Assembly (NCBI GenBank): GCA_020404105.1
Contig: JADBWH010000072.1
Span: forward strand, 1-64,000
From: Pseudanabaena sp. M53BS1SP1A06MG
Lineage (GTDB): Bacteria; Cyanobacteriota; Cyanobacteriia; Pseudanabaenales; Pseudanabaenaceae
Reading direction: 5' to 3'
Length of the DNA: 64,000 nt
The notes under the pieces were generated by a model. That model saw only the letters and a list, made by a program, of their open reading frames with translations. It had not been told where the DNA came from and searched no databases. This document shows, piece by piece, positions 63,931 to 64,000 of the stretch. The translations under genes were made by a program, and so were the position numbers. How positions within the stretch are numbered: the stretch's first letter is position 1; the number at the start of each line of letters is the position of its first letter.

Positions 63931-64000
63931 TACTCTTCAGCGATCACTTCTTCTTCTTGATTTTCGTTGTCATTGTCATGGGGCAGCTCTAAACAATAAC
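63930..64000 (-). CDS. Partial gene, C-terminus only
   Basis: The minus-strand frame reading into the window end is ...YCLELPHDNDNENQEEEVIA, EE, then a stop. It has an acidic disordered tail, followed by a terminator. The rest lies beyond the window, so it cannot be identified. Confidence 0.6.
   Translation of the reverse strand, partial: YCLELPHDNDNENQEEEVIAEE

Overview
The window is a cyanobacterial chromosome segment. It carries kaiA, kaiB and kaiC, the photosystem II subunit gene psbI, the phycobilisome core gene apcD, a Ycf39-type photosystem assembly factor, the glycogen genes glgB and glgA, and many copies of the HIP1 octamer GCGATCGC. The moderate AT-richness, filamentous-type gene content and a full-length KaiA suggest a Pseudanabaena-like organism. 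The genus is an inference, not a demonstration.

Layout. 1-1.6 kb: a frameshifted membrane protein gene and a pentapeptide-repeat protein. 1.6-7.1 kb: kaiABC on the minus strand, with a divergent hybrid histidine kinase whose receiver domain is degenerate. 7.1-8.1 kb: a gene-poor stretch holding a decayed IS30-type transposase. 8.1-13.6 kb: a class III adenylate cyclase fused to a urea-type binding-protein domain and PAS domains, a metallo-hydrolase, an unlisted 37-residue Cys-rich protein, repeats and a GAF protein. 13.7-15.7 kb: psbI followed at once by an ABC exporter. 15.7-17.3 kb: a compact three-gene minus-strand cassette led by a TIGR04255-type protein. This is the best candidate here for an undescribed system. 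17.4-24.4 kb: smpB, a conserved small gene, a Ser/Thr kinase, an M48 protease and lnt. 24.5-29.8 kb: metH followed by an AAA ATPase plus DUF3226 (Toprim-like) pair, a split OLD-like defence candidate. 30-37.9 kb: ycf39, a small conserved gene, a CNT nucleoside transporter, rpsT, a DEAD-box helicase and an MFS transporter. 37.9-39.9 kb: a transposon graveyard. It has an NF041680-like transposase remnant, then a decayed IS256-type element carrying a nested 105-bp MITE-like palindrome. 40-48.4 kb: glgB, an aminotransferase, and a membrane protein with a P-type ATPase homologue that lacks the catalytic DKTGT motif. 48.4-57.9 kb: an amino-acid binding lipoprotein, a band-7 protein, a transglutaminase-like membrane protein lacking the catalytic Cys and His, apcD, an RnfD-like protein and a DUF2330 protein. 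58-64 kb: McrB-like and DUF433 remnants, a radical SAM protein, two conserved unknowns, glgA, and the end of another gene.

Repeats. Intergenic space is filled by at least four families of small palindromic, MITE-like repeats. Family 1 is about 81 bp with 20-bp terminal inverted repeats (five copies). Family 2 is about 133-147 bp (three copies plus a related hairpin). Family 3 has TATAGCG/CCCCGCC ends (two copies). Family 4 has a GAAAGTG hairpin (five copies). Families 1 and 2 sit next to each other at two separate loci. Many convergent gene pairs end in shared palindromic terminators. No CRISPR array, rRNA or tRNA was seen.
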